Below are positions 25,391 to 34,164 of a stretch of 46,550 nucleotides of DNA, one piece after another (position 1 is the first letter of the stretch; the number at the start of each line of letters is the position of its first letter). The translations under genes and the position numbers were made by a program. The notes below the pieces were generated by a model, which saw only the letters and a list, made by a program, of their open reading frames with translations, did not search any database and was not told the DNA's origin. Source of the DNA: Chromatiaceae bacterium (GTDB taxonomy: Bacteria; Pseudomonadota; Gammaproteobacteria; Chromatiales; Chromatiaceae). Location: positions 1-46,550 of the forward strand of contig JAJDNF010000062.1 of assembly GCA_022340805.1 (NCBI GenBank). Direction: 5' to 3'.

Positions 25391-28282
25391 ATGGGCGAGA
25401 ACGACTACACGCGACGTTACGCCCGCTTCATGCTTCGTCACCGCTGGGCGGTCATTTTTCTTTTATTCGCCGCCACCATCGTCGCGGCCTTCTACGTGAA
25501 CAAGATCGACCTGCGCAACGATCCGGACTCGCTGCTTCCCCTCTCAAATCGCTACATCGCCACCAACCTGTATAGCGAGCGGATCTACGGGATGGGCAAC
25601 CTCATGGTATGGGGTGTCAAGGTCAAGGACGGTGACATCTATCAGCCGTGGTTCATCCGCATGCTCATCGACCTGTACCGGGATGTGTCGCACCTCGAAT
25701 ACGCCAACACCGACAATTTCATCGGCCTTCCGTCGCCGAGGATGCGCAATCTCGGCCTGTCCGCGCAGGGGACGCTGGACTTCACGCGCCTGATTCCCGG
25801 GAACGGTCTGTCGAACGACCCGGATGAACTCAAGGCGCAAATGGCATTCCTCCGTGCGGGCCTGGAAAGGCACCTGGTAATGGAGCCTTTGCTCATCTAT
25901 TACGAAGACGCGGACGGCAACAAGTGCGAGCTGCTGGATGGTGATGGCCGGATCACCAACGCGTCCATCGCCCACGTGCACGCGCAGTGCATGGCAAAGG
26001 GTACCTTCATCGTCGGCGATTTCGGCGACTCCATGAAGGAGCACCATCTGGAGTGGATCGCGGCGGTGCAGACATTGATGGCCGACTACCAGGCGCGGTA
26101 CGGCGAGCGCGTCGAGTTCCTGATTTCAGGTGAGCCCTACTTCCTCGCCACCATGGTGCGGGAGTTGTGGGACAAGGCCTGGCTTTTCGGCATATCCCTG
26201 CTCATCGTACTGGTGGTGCTCTGGTACCAGTTCCGCCACTGGAGCTGTGCCGTACTGCCCCTGCTGGGTGTCGGTATGACGATCGTACTCACGCTGGGCC
26301 TGATGGGGTACACCCAGTTCAGGTTGACCACCATGATGATGCTGACCCCGATGCTGCTGCTGGCCATCGGTATCGGTCATGCGATGCAGATTACCCGGCG
26401 CTTCATGCAGGAGCTGCGCCATTGTGGCGATCCGGAGATCGCCGCCGAAGTTGCGCTGAGCCGCACCATGATACCCGCCGCCCTGTCCATCGGCACCGAT
26501 CTGCACGGCTTTCTTGCCATCTCCTTCGTCGACATCTCCTTTTACAAGGCCTATGCCTATTTCGGCATTTTTGGCATGTCCACGTTGATATTGACCACGA
26601 CCACGCTGATTCCACTGCTCATGGTCACGCGGCCACCCAAGCTGCACAATCACGAAGACCAGCGTCATTGGGAGGCGCGGCTGGCGGTTGGCATAACGAA
26701 GATGCTTACCGGCCGCCTGAAATGGATTCCGGTAGCGGTCGTGATCGGCGTGCTGTGGGGGTCAGCACACTACGCCGAACTGGGCCGCGGGGTCTCCGCA
26801 ATACTGGCCGGCGAGGCGGGGCGGAAAGATCCTGAAATCGCGCGCATCCAGGACGAGTTCGACATCATGCCGGGCGCCGAAAAGGGCATCCACTATCCCC
26901 GCGCGGCCTTCAAGGATCACTATGCGCTGGGGGACTGGTTCGGCACTGGTGGTGAGGTACAGACCATCGCCCAGCTGGATACCCTGTCCAGGATGATGCC
27001 GGGCGTGATAACCGCCAACATGGTGATCCGTTCCAAATCCGGCACGCTGCCGCCGTGCGACGCGGGCGCCTGGGACAAGACGGGTGAACGCATCATCGGT
27101 CCAGATAAGTGCTTCGACGAGCTGAATGACCCGCCGCGGGGTATCTTCAACGACGCCACCGTATTGAATGCGCTGTCCGAATTCGAAGACTGGTTGCGTG
27201 CTCACCCGAACATCGGGTTCACCAGCTCTTTTGTGCAGTTCGTCAAGACGGCGAATATGATGCTGAATGCCCCGCCTGGCGCGGAGCCGACCGAACACAT
27301 GAATCTTTTTGCGATTCCGACGGTGGAGCACACCAGTGCGAACCGGTATGCCTATGCGACGCCCGATGATCCGGATTACCTGCCGGATCCGAATGCCGCA
27401 GTGCAGCTGTATAACGGTATCCTGCTCGCCAGCGCCGGATCCGGAGAGCTCGACTCCTTCGTCAACGTGCAGAACTGGGACGAAGGCATCATCGTTGCCT
27501 TCGTCAATACGATGAACCCGGTAAAGGCGCACCAGACCATCGTCGATATTCAGAACTATCTGGCAGCGCACAAAGACGACCCCGGAATGCGCAAACTCAG
27601 GGTCGGCATCGACGGGGGCGAACGCATAGTGCTGCCGGGCAGCGAGGGCAAGACCAGCATAGTCACCGTTGACACCATCCCGGGCAGGGCAGCCATCGGC
27701 GGCTTTCTGGGTGTAACCGAGGCCACCCGCGACGTGGCGTTCGAGGAATGGCTGCAAGCGCCGGCCGCGACCTCGATGACAGTGTTCGCGATGACCGCCA
27801 TCATGTTCCGTTCGTGGCTGATTGCAGGCATTCTGGTCAGCCTGTGCTTCATTACCCTGATGTCGCAATATGGCCTGGGCGGCTACATGACGTCCATCCA
27901 GGAATGGTCCGCCAATCTCGCGTTTCACGTGCAAGTGGCCTTGAGTATCGCGATGGGCCTGGGCATCGACTATGGCGTGTATGTGGTAGCGCGTCTGCGC
28001 GAGGAGATACACGACGCCGGTCATAGCTGGCGGATAGGGCTTTACAACACCCTCAATTCCACCGGTTCGGCGATTATCATCTCCGTGGTTGTGCTGCTGG
28101 GCAGTCTCATCCCGCTGATGAACACGGAATTGGCCAACCTATGGTCGGTAAGCCTGTACATCGGAGAGGCGCTGGTGCTGGATGTGGTGCTTGCCCTGAT
28201 GTTGTTGCCACTGCTGTTGTACTGGTTCAAGCCGCGGTTCGTCTTTGCCCCTCCCCCCAAGGATCGGGCCGGGGTCTGTTAG
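25391..28282 (+). CDS. RND/MMPL-superfamily transporter
   Basis: The 963-residue inner-membrane protein has the duplicated RND layout: one span near the N-terminus (19-36), a large periplasmic loop (about 40-265), five spans (about 268-420), a seventh span (about 442-460), a second large periplasmic loop (about 465-795), and five further spans (about 800-950). The second half keeps the intramembrane Asp in GLGIDYGVYVVARLREE, while the matching place in the first half reads AIGIGHAMQITRRF, His instead of Asp, which is common in this lipid-type subgroup. With a LolA-like partner upstream it is likely to move a lipid or other hydrophobic compound. No membrane-fusion protein is nearby. The ATG has no strong ribosome site. 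Confidence 0.9.
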   Translation: MGENDYTRRYARFMLRHRWAVIFLLFAATIVAAFYVNKIDLRNDPDSLLPLSNRYIATNLYSERIYGMGNLMVWGVKVKDGDIYQPWFIRMLIDLYRDVSHLEYANTDNFIGLPSPRMRNLGLSAQGTLDFTRLIPGNGLSNDPDELKAQMAFLRAGLERHLVMEPLLIYYEDADGNKCELLDGDGRITNASIAHVHAQCMAKGTFIVGDFGDSMKEHHLEWIAAVQTLMADYQARYGERVEFLISGEPYFLATMVRELWDKAWLFGISLLIVLVVLWYQFRHWSCAVLPLLGVGMTIVLTLGLMGYTQFRLTTMMMLTPMLLLAIGIGHAMQITRRFMQELRHCGDPEIAAEVALSRTMIPAALSIGTDLHGFLAISFVDISFYKAYAYFGIFGMSTLILTTTTLIPLLMVTRPPKLHNHEDQRHWEARLAVGITKMLTGRLKWIPVAVVIGVLWGSAHYAELGRGVSAILAGEAGRKDPEIARIQDEFDIMPGAEKGIHYPRAAFKDHYALGDWFGTGGEVQTIAQLDTLSRMMPGVITANMVIRSKSGTLPPCDAGAWDKTGERIIGPDKCFDELNDPPRGIFNDATVLNALSEFEDWLRAHPNIGFTSSFVQFVKTANMMLNAPPGAEPTEHMNLFAIPTVEHTSANRYAYATPDDPDYLPDPNAAVQLYNGILLASAGSGELDSFVNVQNWDEGIIVAFVNTMNPVKAHQTIVDIQNYLAAHKDDPGMRKLRVGIDGGERIVLPGSEGKTSIVTVDTIPGRAAIGGFLGVTEATRDVAFEEWLQAPAATSMTVFAMTAIMFRSWLIAGILVSLCFITLMSQYGLGGYMTSIQEWSANLAFHVQVALSIAMGLGIDYGVYVVARLREEIHDAGHSWRIGLYNTLNSTGSAIIISVVVLLGSLIPLMNTELANLWSVSLYIGEALVLDVVLALMLLPLLLYWFKPRFVFAPPPKDRAGVC

Positions 28283-28315
28283 CCGTTCGGGGTGATCTGT
28301 GACGCGCTTGGAACT

Positions 28316-28339
28316 GCCCGCCCCTGCGGCGGGCTTTTC
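28316..28339 (+). terminator. Intrinsic terminator after the RND gene
   Basis: GCCCGCC, CCTGC and GGCGGGC form a 7-bp GC stem followed by TTTTC, 33 nt after the RND stop. It separates the RND pair from the CIA30-domain gene, which begins only 25 nt later. Confidence 0.75.
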
Positions 28340-28363
28340 GGGACAGTTGACGGGGTATCGGCC

Positions 28364-28924
28364 ATGCGCTCCACAATGCTTCTTTTCGGCATACTGTTTA
28401 CGATGAACGGCAGCACACACTCCGCGGATGACGACAACACGGGCCCGATACCGATGGGTGCGGGACGCCTGGTCACCGACGCAGTGATGGGTGGTGTCTC
28501 GTTCGGCGAGGTGCGCCGCGAACATCGGGCCGGTCGCGACTGCGTTTGCCTGAGCGGCGATGTGCGCACCGACAACGATGGCGGCTTCATTCAGCTTGCC
28601 GTCGATCTGGATGAGGGCCTTGCGCGGGCGGCCGGCGACTTTGATGGGGTTCGTCTCGAGGTGCTGGGCAATGGCCAGATCTATAACGTACACCTGCGGA
28701 CGCGCGATCTGTGGTTGCCATGGCAGTCATATCGCGCGCCGTTTACCGCAGCACCCGGCTGGCGGACCGTCGAGCTCGCGTTCGGCCAGTTTGAACCCTA
28801 CAGGACCACTACGCCGCTGCGGGTCGATCGGCTGAAGCGCGTTGGCATTGTCGCGATCGGGCGTGATTTTGCCGCCGATGTCTGTGTGGCGGGGTTGTCG
28901 CTGTACCGCAACGCGGATCGATAG
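28364..28924 (+). CDS. CIA30-domain (NADH:ubiquinone oxidoreductase intermediate-associated protein 30) protein, exported
   Basis: The 186-residue protein has a possible signal peptide (MRSTMLLFGILFTMNGSTHSA) and a single CIA30 jelly-roll domain. The diagnostic stretch is LVTDAVMGGVSFGEV, followed by CLSGDVRTDNDGGFIQLAVDLD and, near the end, VDRLKRVGIVAIGRDFAADVCVAGLSLY. In eukaryotes CIA30 helps complex I assembly; bacterial members have no established role and this one appears exported. I chose ATG 28364, where the signal begins; an in-frame ATG at 28292 overlaps the terminator. It converges on the ABC permease gene. Confidence 0.82.
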   Translation: MRSTMLLFGILFTMNGSTHSADDDNTGPIPMGAGRLVTDAVMGGVSFGEVRREHRAGRDCVCLSGDVRTDNDGGFIQLAVDLDEGLARAAGDFDGVRLEVLGNGQIYNVHLRTRDLWLPWQSYRAPFTAAPGWRTVELAFGQFEPYRTTTPLRVDRLKRVGIVAIGRDFAADVCVAGLSLYRNADR

Positions 28925-29026
28925 GATCCGGTGCTGCGCTGAACCAACATGAGGCCCAGGGTGACTGGCGCCAAATCGTGATGTGCCTGCGCCGAGAGTT
29001 GCCGTGCAAGCCGGGCCGATCGAACC

Positions 29027-30286
29027 TTACACGCGCAGCGACAGGCCGTCGGCCAGCGACAGACGGTAGGCCCGGTAACTGGGGATGCTGCCGACCAGGA
29101 AGCCGGCCAGCAGCACCGCGCCGAGCAGCAGACCTTCGTGGGCGGAGGGCGCGCCTACCGCGATGAACAGCCCGTAGCGGCTTTCGATCAGCGGCTGGCC
29201 GATCAGTAACAGGCCGTACAGCAGGGCCAGGCCGACAACGACGCCGAGCAGTGTCAGGACGGTGGCCTCCCCCATGACCAGGGCGAACACGTGCGCAGGT
29301 CGGGCGCCCACCGAACGAAGGATGGCCATCTCTCGACGGCGTTCGTTGAGACTGGTCAGCAGTGCGGTCAGCATCCCGAACAGGCCGACCACCACGACGA
29401 ATACCGAGACGATCAAGAGCGCGTTCTCGGCGATGCCGATCAGGCTCCACAGTTGACTGAGCGCGACCCCTGGCAGGATCGCGGTCAGCGGCTCGTTGCG
29501 ATAATCGTTCACAACGCGCTGCACCTGGAAGGTCGCGACCTTCGACTTCAGGCCTACCAGTGCCGCGGTAATGGCCTTGGGCCGCAGGTTCATCGCGCGG
29601 GCCTGCTCGGGCGCGATCGAGAGCCCGCGTATCGGTGCGCCCCCGTGCCAGTCGACATGCATCGCCTCGATCGCCTGCAGGCTGACGTGCACAGACCGGT
29701 CCACGGGTGTGCCGCTGCGCCTGAGGATCCCGGCAATGCGAAACGGCTTGTCTTCGTGTCGCGTGAAGCTGACGTCGTCGGCGCCGTGCGCCAGCACGAT
29801 AGAATCGCCGAGCCGGTAGCCAAGGCTGTCGGCCACCTCGGCGCCGAGCACCGCGTCGTACAGGTCGGCGAATGCATGGCCCTGGGCGAATTCGAGGCCG
29901 CGATCGCGCGCATAGTGATAGTGAACGAAATAGTCCGGCGTCGTACCCACCACGCGGAAGCCGCGGTGCGAATCACCGAGCGAGATTGGCACGCTCCAGG
30001 CTACCTTCGGCTGGGTGGCGATCGCCTGGTAGCTCTCCCAGGAGATGTTGTTGGTGGCGTCGCCAATATGGAACACCGCATACAGCAGCAGTTGCACCGG
30101 GCCGCTGCGCGCGCCGACGATCAGGTCGGTGCCGGAGATGGTGTTGGCGAAGCTGGTGCGTGCCTCGGTGCGCAGGCGCTCGACACCGATCAGCAGCGTG
30201 ACGCTGAGCGCAATCGACAGCACGGTCAGCGCGGCTGTGAAGCGGCGGTTGAGCAGGCTCTTCCAGGCCAGCGCGAGGATCGGCAT
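29027..30286 (-). CDS. ABC transporter permease, FtsX/MacB/LolC type
   Basis: The 419-residue protein has the four-span layout of type VII ABC permeases: one span at about 17-38, a large periplasmic domain (about 40-285), and three C-terminal spans (about 290-315, 340-370 and 385-405). The FtsX-like segment LLTSLNERRREMAILRSVGARPAHVFALVMGEATVLTLLG is the coupling helix region. The start at 30286 shares one base with the stop of the ATPase gene, which is tight coupling. Systems of this type mostly do mechanical work in the periplasm or release lipoproteins or peptides; the substrate is unknown. Confidence 0.92.
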   Translation of the reverse strand: MPILALAWKSLLNRRFTAALTVLSIALSVTLLIGVERLRTEARTSFANTISGTDLIVGARSGPVQLLLYAVFHIGDATNNISWESYQAIATQPKVAWSVPISLGDSHRGFRVVGTTPDYFVHYHYARDRGLEFAQGHAFADLYDAVLGAEVADSLGYRLGDSIVLAHGADDVSFTRHEDKPFRIAGILRRSGTPVDRSVHVSLQAIEAMHVDWHGGAPIRGLSIAPEQARAMNLRPKAITAALVGLKSKVATFQVQRVVNDYRNEPLTAILPGVALSQLWSLIGIAENALLIVSVFVVVVGLFGMLTALLTSLNERRREMAILRSVGARPAHVFALVMGEATVLTLLGVVVGLALLYGLLLIGQPLIESRYGLFIAVGAPSAHEGLLLGAVLLAGFLVGSIPSYRAYRLSLADGLSLRV

Positions 30287-31002
30287 CAGGTATCCTCTCT
30301 CCACTCCGCCTTGGCTAGGGCGCGGTTGATCCGGGCAAGGTTCACGCTGCGGTCGAACAGCGGTTCGAGTGCTGCATCGTGGCTGACGAACACCAGCGTG
30401 GACTGAGCCTGGCGACACTCGTCGAACAGCAGCCTGATGAACGACTCGCGCCGGTCCGCGTCCAGTGACGAGGTCGGTTCGTCGGCAATCAGGATCTCGG
30501 GCGACCCCATCAGTGCGCGCGCTGCCGCGACGCGCTGCTGCTGCCCGACGCTCAGTGCGGTCACCGGCCGATGGAGCAGCCCCGGATGCGCCATGTCCAG
30601 ATGCTGTAGCAGGCGCACCGCCTCTTCTTCCAGGGTGGCGGAACGTACCAGTGCCTTGTCGCGACGGCGCAGCGAGAAGCGGCAGGGCAGTGCGACATTC
30701 TCCACCATCGACAGGTAGGGTATGAGGTTGAACATCTGGAAGATGTAGCCGATGTGATGGGCGCGGAAATGGTCGCGTTCGATGCTGCCGAGCCGATCGA
30801 GACGCTTGCCGAGCACCTCCACCTTGCCCTGTTGCGGCGTGGTCACGCCGGCCAGCAGACTCAGCAGGCTACTCTTGCCACTGCCGCTCGGCCCCTGGAT
30901 GAAGATGCGCTCGCCAGTGGCTATCGCGAGCGCATCCAGGGCCAGCACGGCCGGGCCGCCGGCATCCCAACGAAACACCATGTCTTGGATATCGATGACC
31001 AC
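30286..31002 (-). CDS. ABC transporter ATPase, LolD/MacB type
   Basis: The 238-residue protein energises the adjacent permease. It has Walker A GPSGSGKSS (38-46), Q-loop YIFQMFNLIPYLS, the signature LSVGQQQRVAAARALM, Walker B ILIADEPTSSLD and H-loop VSHD. The signature reads LSVGQQ rather than LSGGQ, so its second Gly is Val, which is seen in some working members. It is 203 nt downstream of the ApbE gene on the same strand, without a terminator that I can see, so one transcript is possible. Confidence 0.95.
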   Translation of the reverse strand: MVIDIQDMVFRWDAGGPAVLALDALAIATGERIFIQGPSGSGKSSLLSLLAGVTTPQQGKVEVLGKRLDRLGSIERDHFRAHHIGYIFQMFNLIPYLSMVENVALPCRFSLRRRDKALVRSATLEEEAVRLLQHLDMAHPGLLHRPVTALSVGQQQRVAAARALMGSPEILIADEPTSSLDADRRESFIRLLFDECRQAQSTLVFVSHDAALEPLFDRSVNLARINRALAKAEWREDT

Positions 31003-31204
31003 GCTGCATCTGTCAGTAGTCGGTCTGAGAGCGCGATCTTCCCAGACTGCGCAGCCTTCCGCCAGGTCCCATCGGCGCGCTCAGGGTTCAGGCATCCGAT
31101 CCGTGCCGCCCGGGCGCTGCACATCAGCATCGCCATTCTGGCGTGGTATCGGCATCGACCATGTCGGCATGGTCATTATGCGCCCGGTCTGCCGCGGGCC
31201 GGTG

Positions 31205-32305
31205 TCAGTGCTGCCCGCGCCAGGTGGCAGAGCTGCTCAGCGCCTTGCTGGGCTGTTCGATGAGTCCGCGGTCGCCGCGTAGGATCAGCAGCGCCTTCAG
31301 CCCCTGTCGATCGGCCAGGACCCCGGCCCGCCGGTCGCCCAGTGCCATCAGTGCGGTGGCCCAGGCGTCGGCATCGGTGCAGTTGTCGGCCAGCACGGTC
31401 ACCGAGGCGAGGCGGTGCTGTACCGCCTGCCCGGACCTCGGGTCGATGGTGTGTGAATACAGCCTGTCGCCCGCAGGGAAGAAGTTTCGATAGTCGCCCG
31501 AGGTCGCCACCGCCATATCGTGCAACTCGATTACGCGTTCGACCGCGCGCCGGTCATACAGCGGTTGCTCGATCGCGATATGCCAGCCCTCGCCGGGATG
31601 CTTTTCGCCGCTGGCGTACACCTCGCCGCCGATCTCGACCAGAAAGTTCCGTACACCGCGTTCGCGCAGCAGGCCGGCGATCTGGTCGACCGCCCAACCC
31701 TTGGCGATCGACGACAGGTCGACCTGCAGTCCGGTCACCGTCTTGCGCAACCCCGGCGGCGACCGTCGGGTCTGTAGGTGCTTGAAGCCGACCAGCGGCA
31801 GCAGTGCCGCGATCTGCTGCGCAGTCGGCGGGGTGTCACGGGTGCCGCTGCTGCCGAACCCCCACAGGTTGACCAGCGGACCGACCGTGACGTCGTACAT
31901 GCCATCGCTGAGCAGGCTGATCTGCTGGGCACGCTCGATCAGCTCGACCAGCGCCGCCGGCACGGCCTGCCACTGATCGCTCTGCGCCAGGTTGAAGCGC
32001 ATCAGATCGGAATCCGGCAGGTAGGTCGACATCTGCCGATTGATCTCGGCCAGCCGCGCATCGACCGCCTGCTGCAGTGAGTCACGCGCGGCGATACCGG
32101 GGTCCGGGATCAGCTTGATGCTGTAGCTGGTCCCCATCGTGTGGCCGGTCAGCTCGATCGGCGGTGCGTCCGGACCGCCGCACGCGGTCGCCAGCAACAC
32201 GGTCGCCGCCAGGAGCGTGCCAATCCATGCACTGCATGCCCGGTGTCCGATGGCACCGTGCTGCAGGCGTCGCGGCGGGTGACCAGGCAATCGCGAGAGG
32301 TTCAT
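31205..32305 (-). CDS. apbE: FAD:protein FMN transferase, ApbE
   Basis: The 366-residue protein attaches FMN covalently to Thr or Ser of target flavoproteins such as Nqr and Rnf subunits. A lipoprotein signal is present (LLAATVLLATACGG, Cys about residue 42), so it should be anchored in the periplasm. Family motifs: GHTMGTSYSIKLI, VDLSSIAKGWAVDQIA, FLVEIGGEVYASG, HTIDPRSGQAV and the metal-binding DNCTDADAWATALMALG. The serine in DLSSIAKG is a small change from the more common DLGGIAKG. No flavoprotein target lies in the window; the ABC genes follow on the same strand. Confidence 0.93.
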   Translation of the reverse strand: MNLSRLPGHPPRRLQHGAIGHRACSAWIGTLLAATVLLATACGGPDAPPIELTGHTMGTSYSIKLIPDPGIAARDSLQQAVDARLAEINRQMSTYLPDSDLMRFNLAQSDQWQAVPAALVELIERAQQISLLSDGMYDVTVGPLVNLWGFGSSGTRDTPPTAQQIAALLPLVGFKHLQTRRSPPGLRKTVTGLQVDLSSIAKGWAVDQIAGLLRERGVRNFLVEIGGEVYASGEKHPGEGWHIAIEQPLYDRRAVERVIELHDMAVATSGDYRNFFPAGDRLYSHTIDPRSGQAVQHRLASVTVLADNCTDADAWATALMALGDRRAGVLADRQGLKALLILRGDRGLIEQPSKALSSSATWRGQH

Positions 32306-32991
32306 CGTTCGTTGGAGCCCTGACTCGATGGAGGGTTCGCAGGCGCCCTGCGGCGCTCCGCCGCGGATGCGCGTAAGGCCGCGCGGACGCTGTCCGACAT
32401 GTTATACGCGGCGCGGTCCCCGTTTCGAGATGTCTGTCTGGCCGGTCGCGCGGGGCCTGGCCGTCGGCTGGCCTTCGCGTTGGCTGCCCAACAGCGGTCG
32501 GCGACCTGTCCGCCCATGATGGGCGGGAGACCGGCCGACCGCCGACCGGCGGGGAATGCGCGCCTGTACGGTGAATTGGTCAGGCCGGGCCGGAATTAAA
32601 TGCACGGATTGCGTTCGTGGGCGCGGATTGCGAGCCGCGGACCGGTCCGCGAAACAGGAGTCTAGTTCCTCGGGCGAGTCTTTTAACGGTGGGTTTTGCG
32701 AAGAGCCTTCCGTTCGCATCGATTGCCGCGTCAAGGAAAGTGCGGTGCCGGATATTCGCCGTTTTGCGGCCCCGTTTTTTCGCCAGAATCGGGCTCGGCC
32801 GCATCGCAAAACAACCTTACTTAGGTTATGATTTCGAAGGAAAAATAAACGCAAAGGACTGCATGGGATTGCAACCGGAACGGGCGCTGTGAGGCGCTGA
32901 GGCCGTACCGAGATTGCAAGACCGGATGACCTGCGGTTGTGTGGGTCACGCGGTCGCCAAATATAACGATAAGTGCCGAAAAAAATAACTG
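32306..32991. other. Long intergenic region before the kinase gene
   Basis: This 686-nt gap has no convincing gene. It holds a perfect hairpin, CCGCCCAT and ATGGGCGG (about 32510-32526), a second GC-rich repeat CCGGCCGACCGCCGACCGG right after it, and a late AT-rich part. From the -10 candidate at 32827 a leader of about 155 nt would precede the GTG start. The leader contains many A-rich and G-rich segments, but I could not match it to a known riboswitch. Confidence 0.45.
32813..32832 (+). promoter_or_regulatory. Candidate -10 with overlapping palindrome
   Basis: TATGAT at 32827-32832 matches the -10 consensus at five of six positions. It abuts the inverted repeat AACCT-N5-AGGTT (32813-32827), which could be an operator. 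The -35 region is poor, as expected for an activated promoter. The presumed target is the kinase gene at 32992. Confidence 0.4.
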
Positions 32992-34137
32992 GTGAACAGC
33001 GACATCCATGTTTTGTTCGTTAGTGCCTGTACTGCCGATGAAACGGTACTAACCACGCTTCTTGTCCGGGAATCGGAGGGCGAAGGGATACACCTGTCTG
33101 CTGCGAGCAGCGCGCAGGCGTTCTTCGATGCCGTCTACTCCGAGGAGCGCTATCAGGTCATCGTGATCGACGACCGGCAGCCCTGGTCGGACTGGCAGAG
33201 CGTCGCGGCGACCTGCGCAAAAAGCCGGCCAAATGCGCTGCTGGTGCTGTTGACCAGTGCGGAGCGTGCCGACCAGCACGAGGCTGCGCTGAGTGCAGGC
33301 GCCGCCGCCGTCTACCCGCGCAACAGCGCCGGCCTGATTGCCCTCGCCAGACTGGTGATCAAGCTGGCTGCACAGGAGCGAAGCTTCAGTCTGCGCCTGG
33401 ACGGCCGGGCGGGCGAGGGCGACAGCGACACGGCACCTGATCAGGACAGGGAGAAGCTCGTCTACGCGGTATCGCACGACCTGCAGGATCCTTTGCAGCT
33501 CGCGCGTCGCTATGCGGCAATCCTGAACGAGGATTTCGAGAACGAGCTGGGCGAGTCCGGCAGCAAGGTACTCGGCCATCTGCAGTTCAATCTGAATCGC
33601 ACGCAGGAGATGCTGGACGAGCTCCTGGATTATTCGCGCCTGCAGGGCGCCAAGCCCGACAGGCAGCCGGTCGATTTCAACGAACTGCTCGACGAGGTGA
33701 TTGGTCTTTACAAACTCAGCCTGGAGGAGATCGGTGGCTCGATCACCCGTCAGCATTCCCTGCCGACCCTGGTTGTGGACCGCAGGCAGTTTCAGCGGGT
33801 GTTGCAGAATCTGATCGGCAACGCGATCAAGTTCCGTAGCGAGCGGCCTTTGCACATCACGGTACGTGCGCAACGCGTGCGCAACGAGTGGCGCATTGGC
33901 GTCAAGGATAATGGAATAGGCATCGCCGAAGAAGACGCCAAGCGGATATTCGGGATGTTCGAGCGGGCCGGTGGGGCAGAAGAATATCCAGGCACCGGAA
34001 TGGGGCTTGCGATCTGCAAACGGATCATACACAACCACGGCGGCAGGATATGGGTGCGCTCTTCGCTCGGTAGCGGCAGCGTATTCATCTTCTCTGTGCC
34101 GCAGGCCGGGGATACGGCCGAGGTCTTGGCGGGATAA
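32992..34137 (+). CDS. Cytoplasmic histidine kinase with degenerate N-terminal receiver
   Basis: The 381-residue protein has a receiver-like N-terminal domain (about 5-125) and a kinase core. The receiver keeps an acidic pair at D60-D61 (VIVIDDRQP) but the conserved Lys-Pro is replaced by Pro-Arg (AVYPRNSAG), so phosphorylation by the usual chemistry is doubtful. The HisKA box is VSHDLQDPLQLARRYAAIL with H162, of the phytochrome-kinase-like type, and the ATPase domain shows NLIGNAIKF, DNGIGI and GTGMGLAI. No membrane span is seen. The start is GTG 32992; a stop lies two codons upstream. It precedes the REC-PAS-GGDEF-EAL gene by 27 nt, so the pair is likely a two-component system. Confidence 0.87.
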   Translation: MNSDIHVLFVSACTADETVLTTLLVRESEGEGIHLSAASSAQAFFDAVYSEERYQVIVIDDRQPWSDWQSVAATCAKSRPNALLVLLTSAERADQHEAALSAGAAAVYPRNSAGLIALARLVIKLAAQERSFSLRLDGRAGEGDSDTAPDQDREKLVYAVSHDLQDPLQLARRYAAILNEDFENELGESGSKVLGHLQFNLNRTQEMLDELLDYSRLQGAKPDRQPVDFNELLDEVIGLYKLSLEEIGGSITRQHSLPTLVVDRRQFQRVLQNLIGNAIKFRSERPLHITVRAQRVRNEWRIGVKDNGIGIAEEDAKRIFGMFERAGGAEEYPGTGMGLAICKRIIHNHGGRIWVRSSLGSGSVFIFSVPQAGDTAEVLAG

Positions 34138-34164
34138 CTCATTGGGTGGTGTGCATATAGTCAA

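Noticed and set aside
26762..28024. Minus-strand open frame within the RND gene
   Set aside because: Shadow of the transporter; composition is His/Arg-rich with no ribosome site.
32822..32991. GEMM-type c-di-GMP riboswitch before the kinase gene
   Set aside because: ACGCAAAG occurs, but the other conserved block (GGGCAAACC) and the proper helices are absent.
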